Both the position numbers and the translations under genes were made by a program. DNA of 25,427 nt from a virus. The notes beneath the pieces are model-generated. The model did not search any database. It worked only from the letters and a program-made list of their open reading frames with translations, and had not been told where the DNA came from. The stretch covers positions 1 through 25,427 of IMG/VR virus record IMGVR_UViG_3300034152_000499; one strand, written 5' to 3'. Shown piece after piece: positions 9,772 to 16,366 of this stretch (the stretch's first letter is position 1; the number at the start of each line of letters is the position of its first letter).

Positions 9772-11028
9772 TTATTGAGATGCTCTATTTGTTCTAACTA
9801 GTTGAAGGTCTGCATTAGCCTCCCAATCTCTAAGTCTATTGAAGCTTAACGTTGAATTTTTTAGAATGTATTTTCCAGTTAATTGTGCATAATCTGATGT
9901 TTTCGATGAAAATTTTACTGACTCCCCAACATTCATCAGATTCAGAATTGCAATATTTTTACTTGATATCGTTACATAAAGCATTGATAATTCAATTATT
10001 GGCCTTGACATATTTGCATTAATAAAATGTTGAGTTTTTTCATATCCAGTATGCTCTGTATAGATTCCAGTTCTTCCAGCGATTTCCATAAAACCAGTTG
10101 CTTCTTTGTCTGCATAAATCTTGTTATTTTTGTCAATAAATCCATATGTTTGAGAAAACGTATTCATTGTAATATCAATCATATGTGATAGTGTGTCTTT
10201 TGGTTTTACTACATGTCTTTGATATCCACCCAAATCTCCATAGATCGGATTTGCAGCATAACTTGTCGTAACTGGAAACATAGTGTAGTATGATTTTCCA
10301 TCAAGTGGTTGTTCTATAATTTGTGTTTCAGCCACATCAGTTGTGAGAAAATTTATGGTAAATTCGTGAGAATTTTTTGGTTTTTTGTTCATATTTTTAA
10401 TATAAACAGTACCATCGAATAAACAAAAGAATGCCATAGGTCCATCAAACACACCAAATGTTTGATCAAGATATTTTACAGCTTTAGTAAATGCCATAGG
10501 AGGAACAATTATTTGATCTATCACTTCTGAATTTGCACCTTCAGTTTCCAACTTTAAGGTTGGGTTTCCTTTGACGTTACTCAAAATTGTGGATATTGCA
10601 CCACCAACAGTTTCTCCGAAAAATAGTCCTGTTGTTAGACTTGTCATGATTTGATAAGCATTTCTGACAATTGTAACCAAACTGATTTGATCTCTAACCT
10701 TATCGTCCTGTTGTGGATCAGATGACTTTGTCATTAAAGGATAATTTGTTGATAAATAAAACAACTCCATTTCAACTGTTTCTTCGACTTCGCCTGTTTG
10801 AGTTAAAAGACGAATTCTTAACTTTATTGGTTCTTGTCCATAAACTCGTTCTAATATCAACTCGTTTGGGTCTTGAAATAAATCAAAGATGACAGTTTGA
10901 TATGGTTTATCTATAGCTGTAATTATCGTAACACGTTGCAAATCTGGCGTGTAATCTACGTCACCGATTATTACCTGAAAATCATAGGTTTGGTCAGGTG
11001 TCCAATAACGAAGTTTTGTTGTTGCCAT
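9772..11028 (-). CDS. Baseplate hub-like protein
   Basis: A 418-aa, beta-rich protein. The N-terminal section (VIIGDVDYTPDLQRVTIITA, then ELILERVYGQEPIKLRIRL) resembles the tandem tube-like domains of baseplate hub proteins such as T4 gp27 and Mu gp44/P2 gpD. The middle contains a likely alpha/beta portion (MAFTKAVKYLDQTFG), and the C-terminus returns to beta strands (GKYILKNSTLSFN). Hub proteins join the tail tube to the spike and the wedge ring, which fits the baseplate wedge and tail genes elsewhere in the window. The ATG lies behind a clear AAAGGAG. A terminator-like hairpin lies upstream (11068-11105), so this gene may begin a new transcription unit with the terminase. The family is inferred from overall pattern rather than a catalytic motif. 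Confidence 0.6.
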   Translation of the reverse strand: MATTKLRYWTPDQTYDFQVIIGDVDYTPDLQRVTIITAIDKPYQTVIFDLFQDPNELILERVYGQEPIKLRIRLLTQTGEVEETVEMELFYLSTNYPLMTKSSDPQQDDKVRDQISLVTIVRNAYQIMTSLTTGLFFGETVGGAISTILSNVKGNPTLKLETEGANSEVIDQIIVPPMAFTKAVKYLDQTFGVFDGPMAFFCLFDGTVYIKNMNKKPKNSHEFTINFLTTDVAETQIIEQPLDGKSYYTMFPVTTSYAANPIYGDLGGYQRHVVKPKDTLSHMIDITMNTFSQTYGFIDKNNKIYADKEATGFMEIAGRTGIYTEHTGYEKTQHFINANMSRPIIELSMLYVTISSKNIAILNLMNVGESVKFSSKTSDYAQLTGKYILKNSTLSFNRLRDWEANADLQLVRTNRASQ

Positions 11029-11081
11029 ACACTGCGCTCCTTTATTTTTTGTTCTAAGAATTTTGGCAAAAAAAGAAGTGG

Positions 11082-11105
11082 GGGGAGTATCTTACGACAC
11101 TCCCC
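11082..11105 (-). terminator. Rho-independent terminator after the DUF932-like gene
   Basis: A perfect 7-bp stem, GGGGAGT/ACTCCCC, with a 10-nt loop. Read on the minus strand it is followed seven bases later by a run of seven U (complement of 11068-11074). It begins 13 bases after the stop codon of the 302-aa gene and lies before the ribosome binding site of the hub-like gene. It is oriented to terminate minus-strand transcription. Confidence 0.65.
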
Positions 11106-11117
11106 ATTCGGGAAGGG

Positions 11118-12026
11118 TTACTTTTGCAATTCCTCAAGAAGATTTAACATTCTCTCTGGAATTACCAGAACACGTTCGGCAGCATTTTCCATTAACCTCT
11201 TGGTGTTGAGATTTGCTTCAAGGCTGCTGTAGCGTGTGATCGCCAGAAATACATGCCACGCTGAAGGAAGCTCTCCTTCATTTGTCATATCATTGATAGT
11301 TTTGGATATTTCATCTCTTGCTTTTTTTCCAATCTTTTCGATGACATCAAGAGTTCCGAACAACTGTTCTTCATTCAATCTCGTGTTGAAACTGTTACCA
11401 ATCAGTTCAATCATGCTTTCGGAAAAAACACGAACATAATCTTGAACTGATGAAGACATTTCCGTTGACGCACCAGCAACGTGTATTTGACGCATTCTTC
11501 CTAGTTTGAATGCAAACATGTGATTGTAACCTTGGTAATCCATACATAAACCAAAGGTTACCATTTGTGCTTGTGTTCCATCATAACTGTTCAGAACAAC
11601 CATGACAGGAAGAATATCACCAAAGGTTGGTGCATTAACTGGGCTTGATAAAACAATTTCACCACGGAAACCAGACAGTTTCCAAGATTGGTATGAATTT
11701 TCCTGAAGAACTGGCATACCGACTGAGTTGATTGAGTTGCGTAATGCACTCATAATAGCATCGTTTCCGACGAATTTATAAACCCTTGAAATGTAAGAAA
11801 CATATGACCATTGTGCATCAGGAACATTTACGGGTTTTGTAAAAATTCCCAACAGGCCAGTGTTGTATCCAAACGTTTCGTCTGGTTCTGTTTCTTGTTC
11901 TGGATCGGGCGGAAGAGTGTAGAGAGGTTTATATCTTACAGCAGAATATTGATCTTCATAATGAAAAGACCCATCTTCCAACTTTTCCAACCCCATCTCT
12001 TCTGCTCTGTCTTCAAATGTGATCAT
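11118..12026 (-). CDS. Possible DUF932-like phage protein, likely highly expressed
   Basis: A 302-aa protein. The middle and C-terminal parts (VVLNSYDGTQAQMVTFGLCM, then PSAWHVFLAITRYSS and AAERVLVIP) recall the DUF932 / phage-plasmid-like family, which has no firmly established biochemical role. This resemblance is weak and should be tested by profile search. The N-terminus is acidic with a Pro-rich segment (TLPPDPEQETEPDE). The gene has more G and C than its neighbours (31 of 60 bases at 11221-11280 by my count). It has a good Shine-Dalgarno sequence (GAAAGGATATAAAAATG) and is followed by a terminator-like hairpin. Together these suggest strong expression. It lies 2 bp downstream of the methyltransferase gene. 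Confidence 0.55.
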   Translation of the reverse strand: MITFEDRAEEMGLEKLEDGSFHYEDQYSAVRYKPLYTLPPDPEQETEPDETFGYNTGLLGIFTKPVNVPDAQWSYVSYISRVYKFVGNDAIMSALRNSINSVGMPVLQENSYQSWKLSGFRGEIVLSSPVNAPTFGDILPVMVVLNSYDGTQAQMVTFGLCMDYQGYNHMFAFKLGRMRQIHVAGASTEMSSSVQDYVRVFSESMIELIGNSFNTRLNEEQLFGTLDVIEKIGKKARDEISKTINDMTNEGELPSAWHVFLAITRYSSLEANLNTKRLMENAAERVLVIPERMLNLLEELQK

Positions 12027-12028
12027 TT

Positions 12029-12646
12029 TTATATCCTTTCGGCTTGAAATCTAAAATATATATCTCGACCATCAAATACAAATTCGGTTTCAATATTTTT
12101 TGGATCAACTTTGAATCTATTTTCAAATTCCCAAAAATATACTGCACGATCTGGTGTCCATATAGATGCATGTGGGCACGATGGTTCGTTTAAGAGTTCA
12201 GTTGTCAACAATATATTTTTCTGTTCAAAATCATAATCATAAACATTCTCTAACATCAACATTTGTGCTAACACTTGATAGTTTGGCACAATAACATCAA
12301 CTGTAGCTCCAGGTTTTGTTACCATCGATAAAAGATAGATAAAATACAATACCTCAGTGAAAGATACGTGTTCAAGATACCGATATATAAATATTTTATC
12401 GAAGGTCAAGATAGTTCTTTCTAAGAATTCATTAGCTGGTGCTTTGCATAATATCTGTTTTCTTGGATTGTTATGGCTGTCGTGATTATGCCAATACAAA
12501 GCTTGGTATTCTGTTTCTTTTGCAGAAAGACCGGTCAGATACATTGGATCAAGATTTATTATGCAATATTTTTTCGGTGTTTCTTCCATTATAGCACCTA
12601 TTTTTCCAGCAGCTACATTTAAATACATTGGGCGAAGTCTACTCAT
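12029..12646 (-). CDS. SAM-dependent methyltransferase-like protein (class I)
   Basis: A 205-aa protein with the ordered motifs of a Rossmann-fold methyltransferase. A SAM-binding loop LNVAAGKIG is at residues 9-17. A strand ending in an acidic residue follows (IINLDPMY, about 30-37). Next come FDKIFIYRYLEHV, corresponding to the motif in which EH follows strand 4, and KPGATVDVIVPNY, corresponding to the KPGG-strand-5 region. It most resembles small Methyltransf_11-type or predicted SAM-dependent methyltransferases. The glycine loop is degenerate (AAG instead of GCG) and the substrate cannot be told from sequence. Start: ATG with GAGGT upstream, in the 2-bp gap after the palm-like gene. Confidence 0.65.
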   Translation of the reverse strand: MSRLRPMYLNVAAGKIGAIMEETPKKYCIINLDPMYLTGLSAKETEYQALYWHNHDSHNNPRKQILCKAPANEFLERTILTFDKIFIYRYLEHVSFTEVLYFIYLLSMVTKPGATVDVIVPNYQVLAQMLMLENVYDYDFEQKNILLTTELLNEPSCPHASIWTPDRAVYFWEFENRFKVDPKNIETEFVFDGRDIYFRFQAERI

Positions 12647-12648
12647 GT

Positions 12649-13386
12649 TTACCTCACGAATTGATATACAATACTTTTTGTAAATGGTTCTATGTAAAAC
12701 TCAAAATATTTCATTCGATCAATATCATCTAAATCCATAATTCTAAGGGTTGACCCTGAAACTTCCAATTCTCCATACTTTTTCAGAAATACATTGAACC
12801 TATTTTCTTTTCCCGTTGGAATGCCAAACAATGAAGTATCTTTTGACAACAAAAATTGATCTTTAAAGTACTGTAATCGTTTAAAAATTATATTTTTATC
12901 GGACGCATCCGTTGTTGCACAGAGTGATGCGTATATATTTTTCATTTGATCGTACACGAAAGGGACACCTTTCACAGTCGTTTCCCCAAAGGAATTTCTA
13001 GCAATATACATTCTACGATCAATTGAAGAAATGAAAATTACAAATTTATCACGTTTTTCCAATGGCATTGCACCGATTTCTGTTATGTTCAACATTCTTG
13101 TTGAAAGAAAACCATCGTATTGTCTGATAACAATTTCATCATCAGACAAATCGTTTTGTGCGATATACTCACTGATTATCGATTCTGTTGTTTCTCTTAG
13201 GAATTTTGTTAGATCAGGGTTGCCACGCATCATTTGACCGATCTGAATGTTGCGTTTCGTTTTATCATCTTTATCCAAATGAGAAATGTCGAATCCATTG
13301 TTTTTCAAAATATTATAATGACATGCAGATATATCATATGAGTATATACTACGCATCACTAAGTTACATTTTTCATTAAGTTTCAT
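12649..13386 (-). CDS. Unassigned protein with polymerase-palm-like motifs
   Basis: A 245-aa protein of unknown function. Residues 15-32 (IYSYDISACHYNIL...GF) look like motif A of family B DNA polymerases (DxxSLYPSII type), with Asp18 at the metal-binding position. After a helical stretch comes EIVIRQYDGFLSTRML (84-99), which could be a degenerate motif C with Asp91. Residues 123-142 (DRRMYIA...GETTVKGVP) recall the KKRY...KG segment that follows motif C in such enzymes. This reading is speculative: the protein is far smaller than a polymerase, lacks an exonuclease domain and has only one Asp where motif C normally has two. There is no Shine-Dalgarno sequence at the ATG; a GC-rich hairpin ends 10 bases upstream. 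Confidence 0.5.
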   Translation of the reverse strand: MKLNEKCNLVMRSIYSYDISACHYNILKNNGFDISHLDKDDKTKRNIQIGQMMRGNPDLTKFLRETTESIISEYIAQNDLSDDEIVIRQYDGFLSTRMLNITEIGAMPLEKRDKFVIFISSIDRRMYIARNSFGETTVKGVPFVYDQMKNIYASLCATTDASDKNIIFKRLQYFKDQFLLSKDTSLFGIPTGKENRFNVFLKKYGELEVSGSTLRIMDLDDIDRMKYFEFYIEPFTKSIVYQFVR

Positions 13387-13396
13387 TTTTTATTTG

Positions 13397-13416
13397 GGGG
13401 GTGGTGTCCCACCCCC
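13397..13416 (-). terminator. GC-rich hairpin after the acidic-protein gene, upstream of the palm-like gene
   Basis: A perfect 8-bp stem, GGGGGTGG/CCACCCCC, with a 4-base loop. It starts 16 bases after the stop of the acidic protein gene and ends 10 bases before the ATG of the next gene. On the minus strand it is followed by an A-rich, not U-rich, stretch, so it is not a classical intrinsic terminator. It may stabilise the 3' end of the upstream message, act as a processing site, or limit translation of the downstream gene, which has no recognisable Shine-Dalgarno sequence. Confidence 0.5.
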
Positions 13417-13432
13417 ACTTCCCTTTACTCGT

Positions 13433-14257
13433 TTATAAGCCGAGCATTGTAACGATCACATTGTCAATTTGAATGTGATGGTTGTTGTCGGTGATAGTTT
13501 CCTGACGCTCCAATAACCATTTGATTGCGTCTTCATTTGTGGTCAGTGTGTCAATGACCTTGGCACTTTGTTTGTATAGAAGGACAAAAGCTTCCTTGTC
13601 AAGAGGTTGTGGGAGAAAATCTCCTACCCCTCTGGTATCCATTTCAACTGGATCGATGCCTTTATCTTTCGATTTTGCACGGAGCATTGCATATGGAACG
13701 TTCATTCCGTTTGCTTCAACACAGAATGTCACAACCATTCCAGCTTTTGATCCGTAGCATTTCATGATTTGACCGGGAATATAGTCGTAGATGATTTTGA
13801 AACCGCTGCTGTAGATTTCCATATCACGACCATCAAGTGCAAGAACCGGGCGGGTGTTTGCGTCTTTGATGAATTCCAAGTTGCGTTTTGGATGTCCATC
13901 TTCTGCGTTTTCACCTGAAGCATCTGGCACTGTAACGACCAGAGTTTCTTTCGGGTTCACACCACGGATTTGCAAACGAACAGGGCTGATTGTTTCGAAA
14001 CGATGAACATTCAAATCAAACCAATCTGCAAGTGGCACAAAACCAATTGCTGGTGTTTGCTCCGCTGGCTCTTCTGCTACAACTTCATCACCTTCTGGTG
14101 CTGCATCTGCTTCTGGTATTGCACTTTCATCTTGATCGGGTATTGAATCGGCAAGAGGTGTGCTTTCATCAACACTTTCACTTTCATTAGAATCCACATC
14201 GAATGATGGAACTCCTTCTGATTGTTCTTCGATCATTTGGTTAAGGCTTTCATTCAT
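13433..14257 (-). CDS. Acidic N-terminal-tail protein of unknown function, likely highly expressed
   Basis: About 274 aa if translation starts at the ATG at 14257 (MNESLNQM), which is preceded by AAAGGAG at proper spacing. The longer frame from 14323 would add a basic N-terminus encoded inside the upstream gene and is less likely. Residues 1-75 are a low-complexity acidic tail rich in Asp, Glu, Ser, Pro and Ala. The rest is a compact domain with many beta-like strands (VRLQIRGV, TLVVTVPD, FKIIYDYIPG) and a helical C-terminus. I do not recognise the family. Codon use is richer in G and C than in neighbouring genes, and a strong hairpin follows the stop, both consistent with abundant expression. 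A head, tail or DNA-associated role is possible but not shown. Confidence 0.65.
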   Translation of the reverse strand: MNESLNQMIEEQSEGVPSFDVDSNESESVDESTPLADSIPDQDESAIPEADAAPEGDEVVAEEPAEQTPAIGFVPLADWFDLNVHRFETISPVRLQIRGVNPKETLVVTVPDASGENAEDGHPKRNLEFIKDANTRPVLALDGRDMEIYSSGFKIIYDYIPGQIMKCYGSKAGMVVTFCVEANGMNVPYAMLRAKSKDKGIDPVEMDTRGVGDFLPQPLDKEAFVLLYKQSAKVIDTLTTNEDAIKWLLERQETITDNNHHIQIDNVIVTMLGL

Positions 14258-14642
14258 TTTCAAAAAACTCCTTTTCTGTATTTTGATTTTGCCATTTCTG
14301 GCTGTCTTTCTCTGGATTTTCACGCCATTTTTCTACGTCGATTTCTGTGTATGTTTCCAAAATTGCTATTCCCAATGCGGTCAGTTTTATAGCATTTTCA
14401 TACAATTCAACTGGACCTCCATTTTCATGTTCAGATTCATAACAACTCAATAACCATTCTGGAAACTTTTCTTTTTTTGACCACGGGCCTTGATACGACA
14501 ATTCCATATCATTTAGATATCGTTGAATCATGACTAGAAAACTGGCTGGATTTAAGCATTTGACGTTTTTGTATTCACCAAATACTTTTTTTTCATAAGC
14601 ATTTTCTTTTAGCACTAATCTAATTACATCTTCAAGTTTCAT
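14250..14642 (-). CDS. Small helical protein, possibly MazG-like
   Basis: A 130-aa protein starting at the ATG at 14642 (MKLEDVIRL). This ATG has AAGGAG eight bases upstream and overlaps the FolE2 stop as ATGA; the longer frame from 14684 is less likely. It appears all-alpha, with a middle acidic segment (CYESEHENGG) followed by a hydrophobic helix (YENAIKLTALGIAILETY). This layout recalls small phage MazG-like or dNTP-pyrophosphohydrolase-related proteins, which share helices with acidic metal ligands, but the typical EExxE motif is not evident. It is coupled to FolE2 upstream and overlaps the acidic-protein gene by 8 bp, so a nucleotide-metabolism role is plausible only by context. Confidence 0.6.
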   Translation of the reverse strand: MKLEDVIRLVLKENAYEKKVFGEYKNVKCLNPASFLVMIQRYLNDMELSYQGPWSKKEKFPEWLLSCYESEHENGGPVELYENAIKLTALGIAILETYTEIDVEKWRENPEKDSQKWQNQNTEKEFFENE

Positions 14643-15514
14643 ATAAATCTCCTTCCGTCTAATCCTTCTGGAACTCCCTTCCAATTTACTGCAATTGCTT
14701 CAGAAGTGTGAATTGACTCTTCATGAATGCATTTAACAATCCAATCGTAAATTGGTAAATCATCAATCGCTTTGGTTATTAATCGAATAGCATCTTCGAC
14801 AAATAGAGGATTTTCAGCAGCAATTTTTGCAATCTCTCTTTCGTCCACACGCTTAATTATTGGATATGGAAGGGTTGGTATAACAGATTCAATCGCTTCA
14901 ATAACGTCCTCCAACCAAACATATTGTCCTTTATCCACAATGGATTCGACTAACACATCTGCATATGATCTTTGGTTATGGGGATACCCTCTTTCAGAAC
15001 AAGAATCTAAATGATTACAAAGTTCTGCTGAACATGGGCAATATGAAGCATATTGAATTTTAACACCCTGATAAAAGGTATAGTGATATCTGGTTAAATC
15101 GATACGGTCTTGAATCAATCTTCCTTCAAATCGACATGGGTAATATATAGGAAAACTATATTTACTTACTGGAGATTTCCTTTCCATCGGAAGTCGAAAT
15201 TCAAATTTCATGAAAGCATTTTTACTTCCAACGTTTTTTGCAATATCCATTAATATAGTTTTTACCAGAGTTTGTTTTAGAGGTTGGTATAGATACTTGC
15301 GCAAAGTTCTCAACAATCTAGACATTGAAATACCTTTTGCACGACTATCTAAATTTGTTGTCATAGAAACGTTTGCAACCAGATCATAAAATTCAATTCC
15401 ATCAATTTTGTATTTACTTTCGAGTCGGAATGGAACTTCCACGTTCTCTACACCAACCTGTTTTATTGATATCGGAATATCAGGTTTTGTTTCTTGAATA
15501 TCTGGCAAATTCAT
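14639..15514 (-). CDS. folE2: GTP cyclohydrolase IB, FolE2 family
   Basis: A 291-aa enzyme of the FolE2/MptA family, which converts GTP to 7,8-dihydroneopterin triphosphate, the first step shared by folate and 7-deazaguanine (preQ0/queuosine) synthesis. Family hallmarks are in order. The N-terminal IQETKPDIPISIKQVGVENV matches the usual opening. A KGISMSR motif lies at 60-66 and a KSPVS motif at 113-117. The metal and catalytic region is SYCPCSAEL (Cys159/Cys161), then PHNQRSYADV (His179). NPLFVEDAIR, with Glu240, and ESIHTSEAIAVN complete the site. Length is typical and all key regions are present. A short Cys-containing insertion (NHLDSCSERGY) separates the Cys and His motifs. In phages such enzymes often feed 7-deazaguanine DNA modification; no partner gene is in view here. 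Start: ATG after AGAAGGAG. Confidence 0.92.
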   Translation of the reverse strand: MNLPDIQETKPDIPISIKQVGVENVEVPFRLESKYKIDGIEFYDLVANVSMTTNLDSRAKGISMSRLLRTLRKYLYQPLKQTLVKTILMDIAKNVGSKNAFMKFEFRLPMERKSPVSKYSFPIYYPCRFEGRLIQDRIDLTRYHYTFYQGVKIQYASYCPCSAELCNHLDSCSERGYPHNQRSYADVLVESIVDKGQYVWLEDVIEAIESVIPTLPYPIIKRVDEREIAKIAAENPLFVEDAIRLITKAIDDLPIYDWIVKCIHEESIHTSEAIAVNWKGVPEGLDGRRFI

Positions 15515-15525
15515 AATGACTCCTT

Positions 15526-15789
15526 CTAATACATAAAATTAAAGATACGTTCTTCAACTTCATCTACCCAATCATCAATTGGTTCCAGTTTTATTCTAAA
15601 TGCACCATCTACATCGTGTTCCATATCACCACTACAAAAATACGAATATTCATAATCCAAATATAGTTGATTGTTTAAGTCTTCTTCTATATCACCATTT
15701 TCGTTTATGTAGAAATATCTATCTGGTTTTGAATAGCGGAAAATTATATCTTCACCACAAATTGGACAAACCTTTTTTTCTAACTTCAT
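15526..15789 (-). CDS. Small acidic protein with CxxC zinc-ribbon-like motif
   Basis: An 87-aa protein with an N-terminal CPICG knuckle (Cys8, Cys11) and a second possible ligand pair (Cys53 and His59 in YFCSGDMEHD). This suggests a small zinc-ribbon-like fold. The rest is strongly acidic and rich in Tyr. I do not recognise a family. It begins with an ATG overlapping the previous gene's stop (ATGA), and it lies 11 bp upstream of folE2. It looks like a genuine small operon gene; its function is unknown. Confidence 0.6.
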   Translation of the reverse strand: MKLEKKVCPICGEDIIFRYSKPDRYFYINENGDIEEDLNNQLYLDYEYSYFCSGDMEHDVDGAFRIKLEPIDDWVDEVEERIFNFMY

Positions 15790-16070
15790 ATTAGTTCGTC
15801 CGGATCAAATAAAATAGGTTCAGGGGTTGGTTTATCCATTATGAACCAACTATGATGATATCTAAATCCATCCTCTACACATTCATGTGTGTAACCTTCA
15901 ATCTTAACTTGTACAAATTCGTATTTTTTACCATTACCAAATTTTTTTACCATTTCATCATTAATATAAAAGTCACTAGAAGAAAATGATCCATTTCCAT
16001 TAGAAACCATTTTACATTCTTCAACGACTTCATCAATGGATTTGAGTTTTGCAATTATTTCTTTTTTCAT
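15786..16070 (-). CDS. Small protein, second copy of a tandem paralog pair
   Basis: A 94-aa protein of unknown function. It shares a clear pattern with the gene immediately upstream: a short N-terminal helix, KKFGNGKKYEF, then YTHECVEDGFRYHHSWF, and a C-terminal ILFDPDELI. The conserved Cys, His and aromatic residues suggest a compact fold that might bind metal or ligand. It is translationally coupled on both sides through ATGA overlaps. Confidence 0.6.
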   Translation of the reverse strand: MKKEIIAKLKSIDEVVEECKMVSNGNGSFSSSDFYINDEMVKKFGNGKKYEFVQVKIEGYTHECVEDGFRYHHSWFIMDKPTPEPILFDPDELI

Positions 16071-16366
16071 ACGATTTCCTTTGGGTCAAATAAAACTTCC
16101 ACAACCTTTTTTTGTTGTGGAACATCAAACCAATCTCTGTGATAGTAGTATCCATCTTCCTCACAATAATGAGTGTATTTACTTCCCAATACTGAATTTG
16201 GGATAAAACTATATAATTGACCATCGCCAAATTTCTTTGACATTGTACTGTTTATATGTAAGTTGTCTTTAATGTATATAGAATCTGATCCAGGTCTTAA
16301 TTTAAACCCCATTTTCTTCATTTCTGAAATAGATTTTAATGCGACTCTAATTGTTTCAACAATCAT
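16067..16366 (-). CDS. Small protein, first copy of a tandem paralog pair
   Basis: A 99-aa protein of unknown function and a paralog of the following gene. The matching blocks are KKFGDGQLYSF, YTHYCEEDGYYYHRDWF and VLFDPKEIV. Its ATG overlaps the stop codon of the RNA polymerase beta-like gene (ATGA), so it is probably translated from the same message as the polymerase. Position suggests a link with the polymerase or with early takeover, but nothing in the sequence shows this directly. Confidence 0.6.
   Translation of the reverse strand: MIVETIRVALKSISEMKKMGFKLRPGSDSIYIKDNLHINSTMSKKFGDGQLYSFIPNSVLGSKYTHYCEEDGYYYHRDWFDVPQQKKVVEVLFDPKEIV

Noticed and set aside
12386-12393. TATAAATA, identical to the T4-type late promoter core, on the plus strand
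   Set aside because: It lies inside the minus-strand methyltransferase gene and no plus-strand gene follows; in A+T-rich DNA this occurs by chance.
14258-14323. Longer N-terminus for the acidic 274-aa protein
   Set aside because: The ATG at 14257 has a strong AAAGGAG, while the upstream extension lies within the preceding gene and has a different, basic composition.
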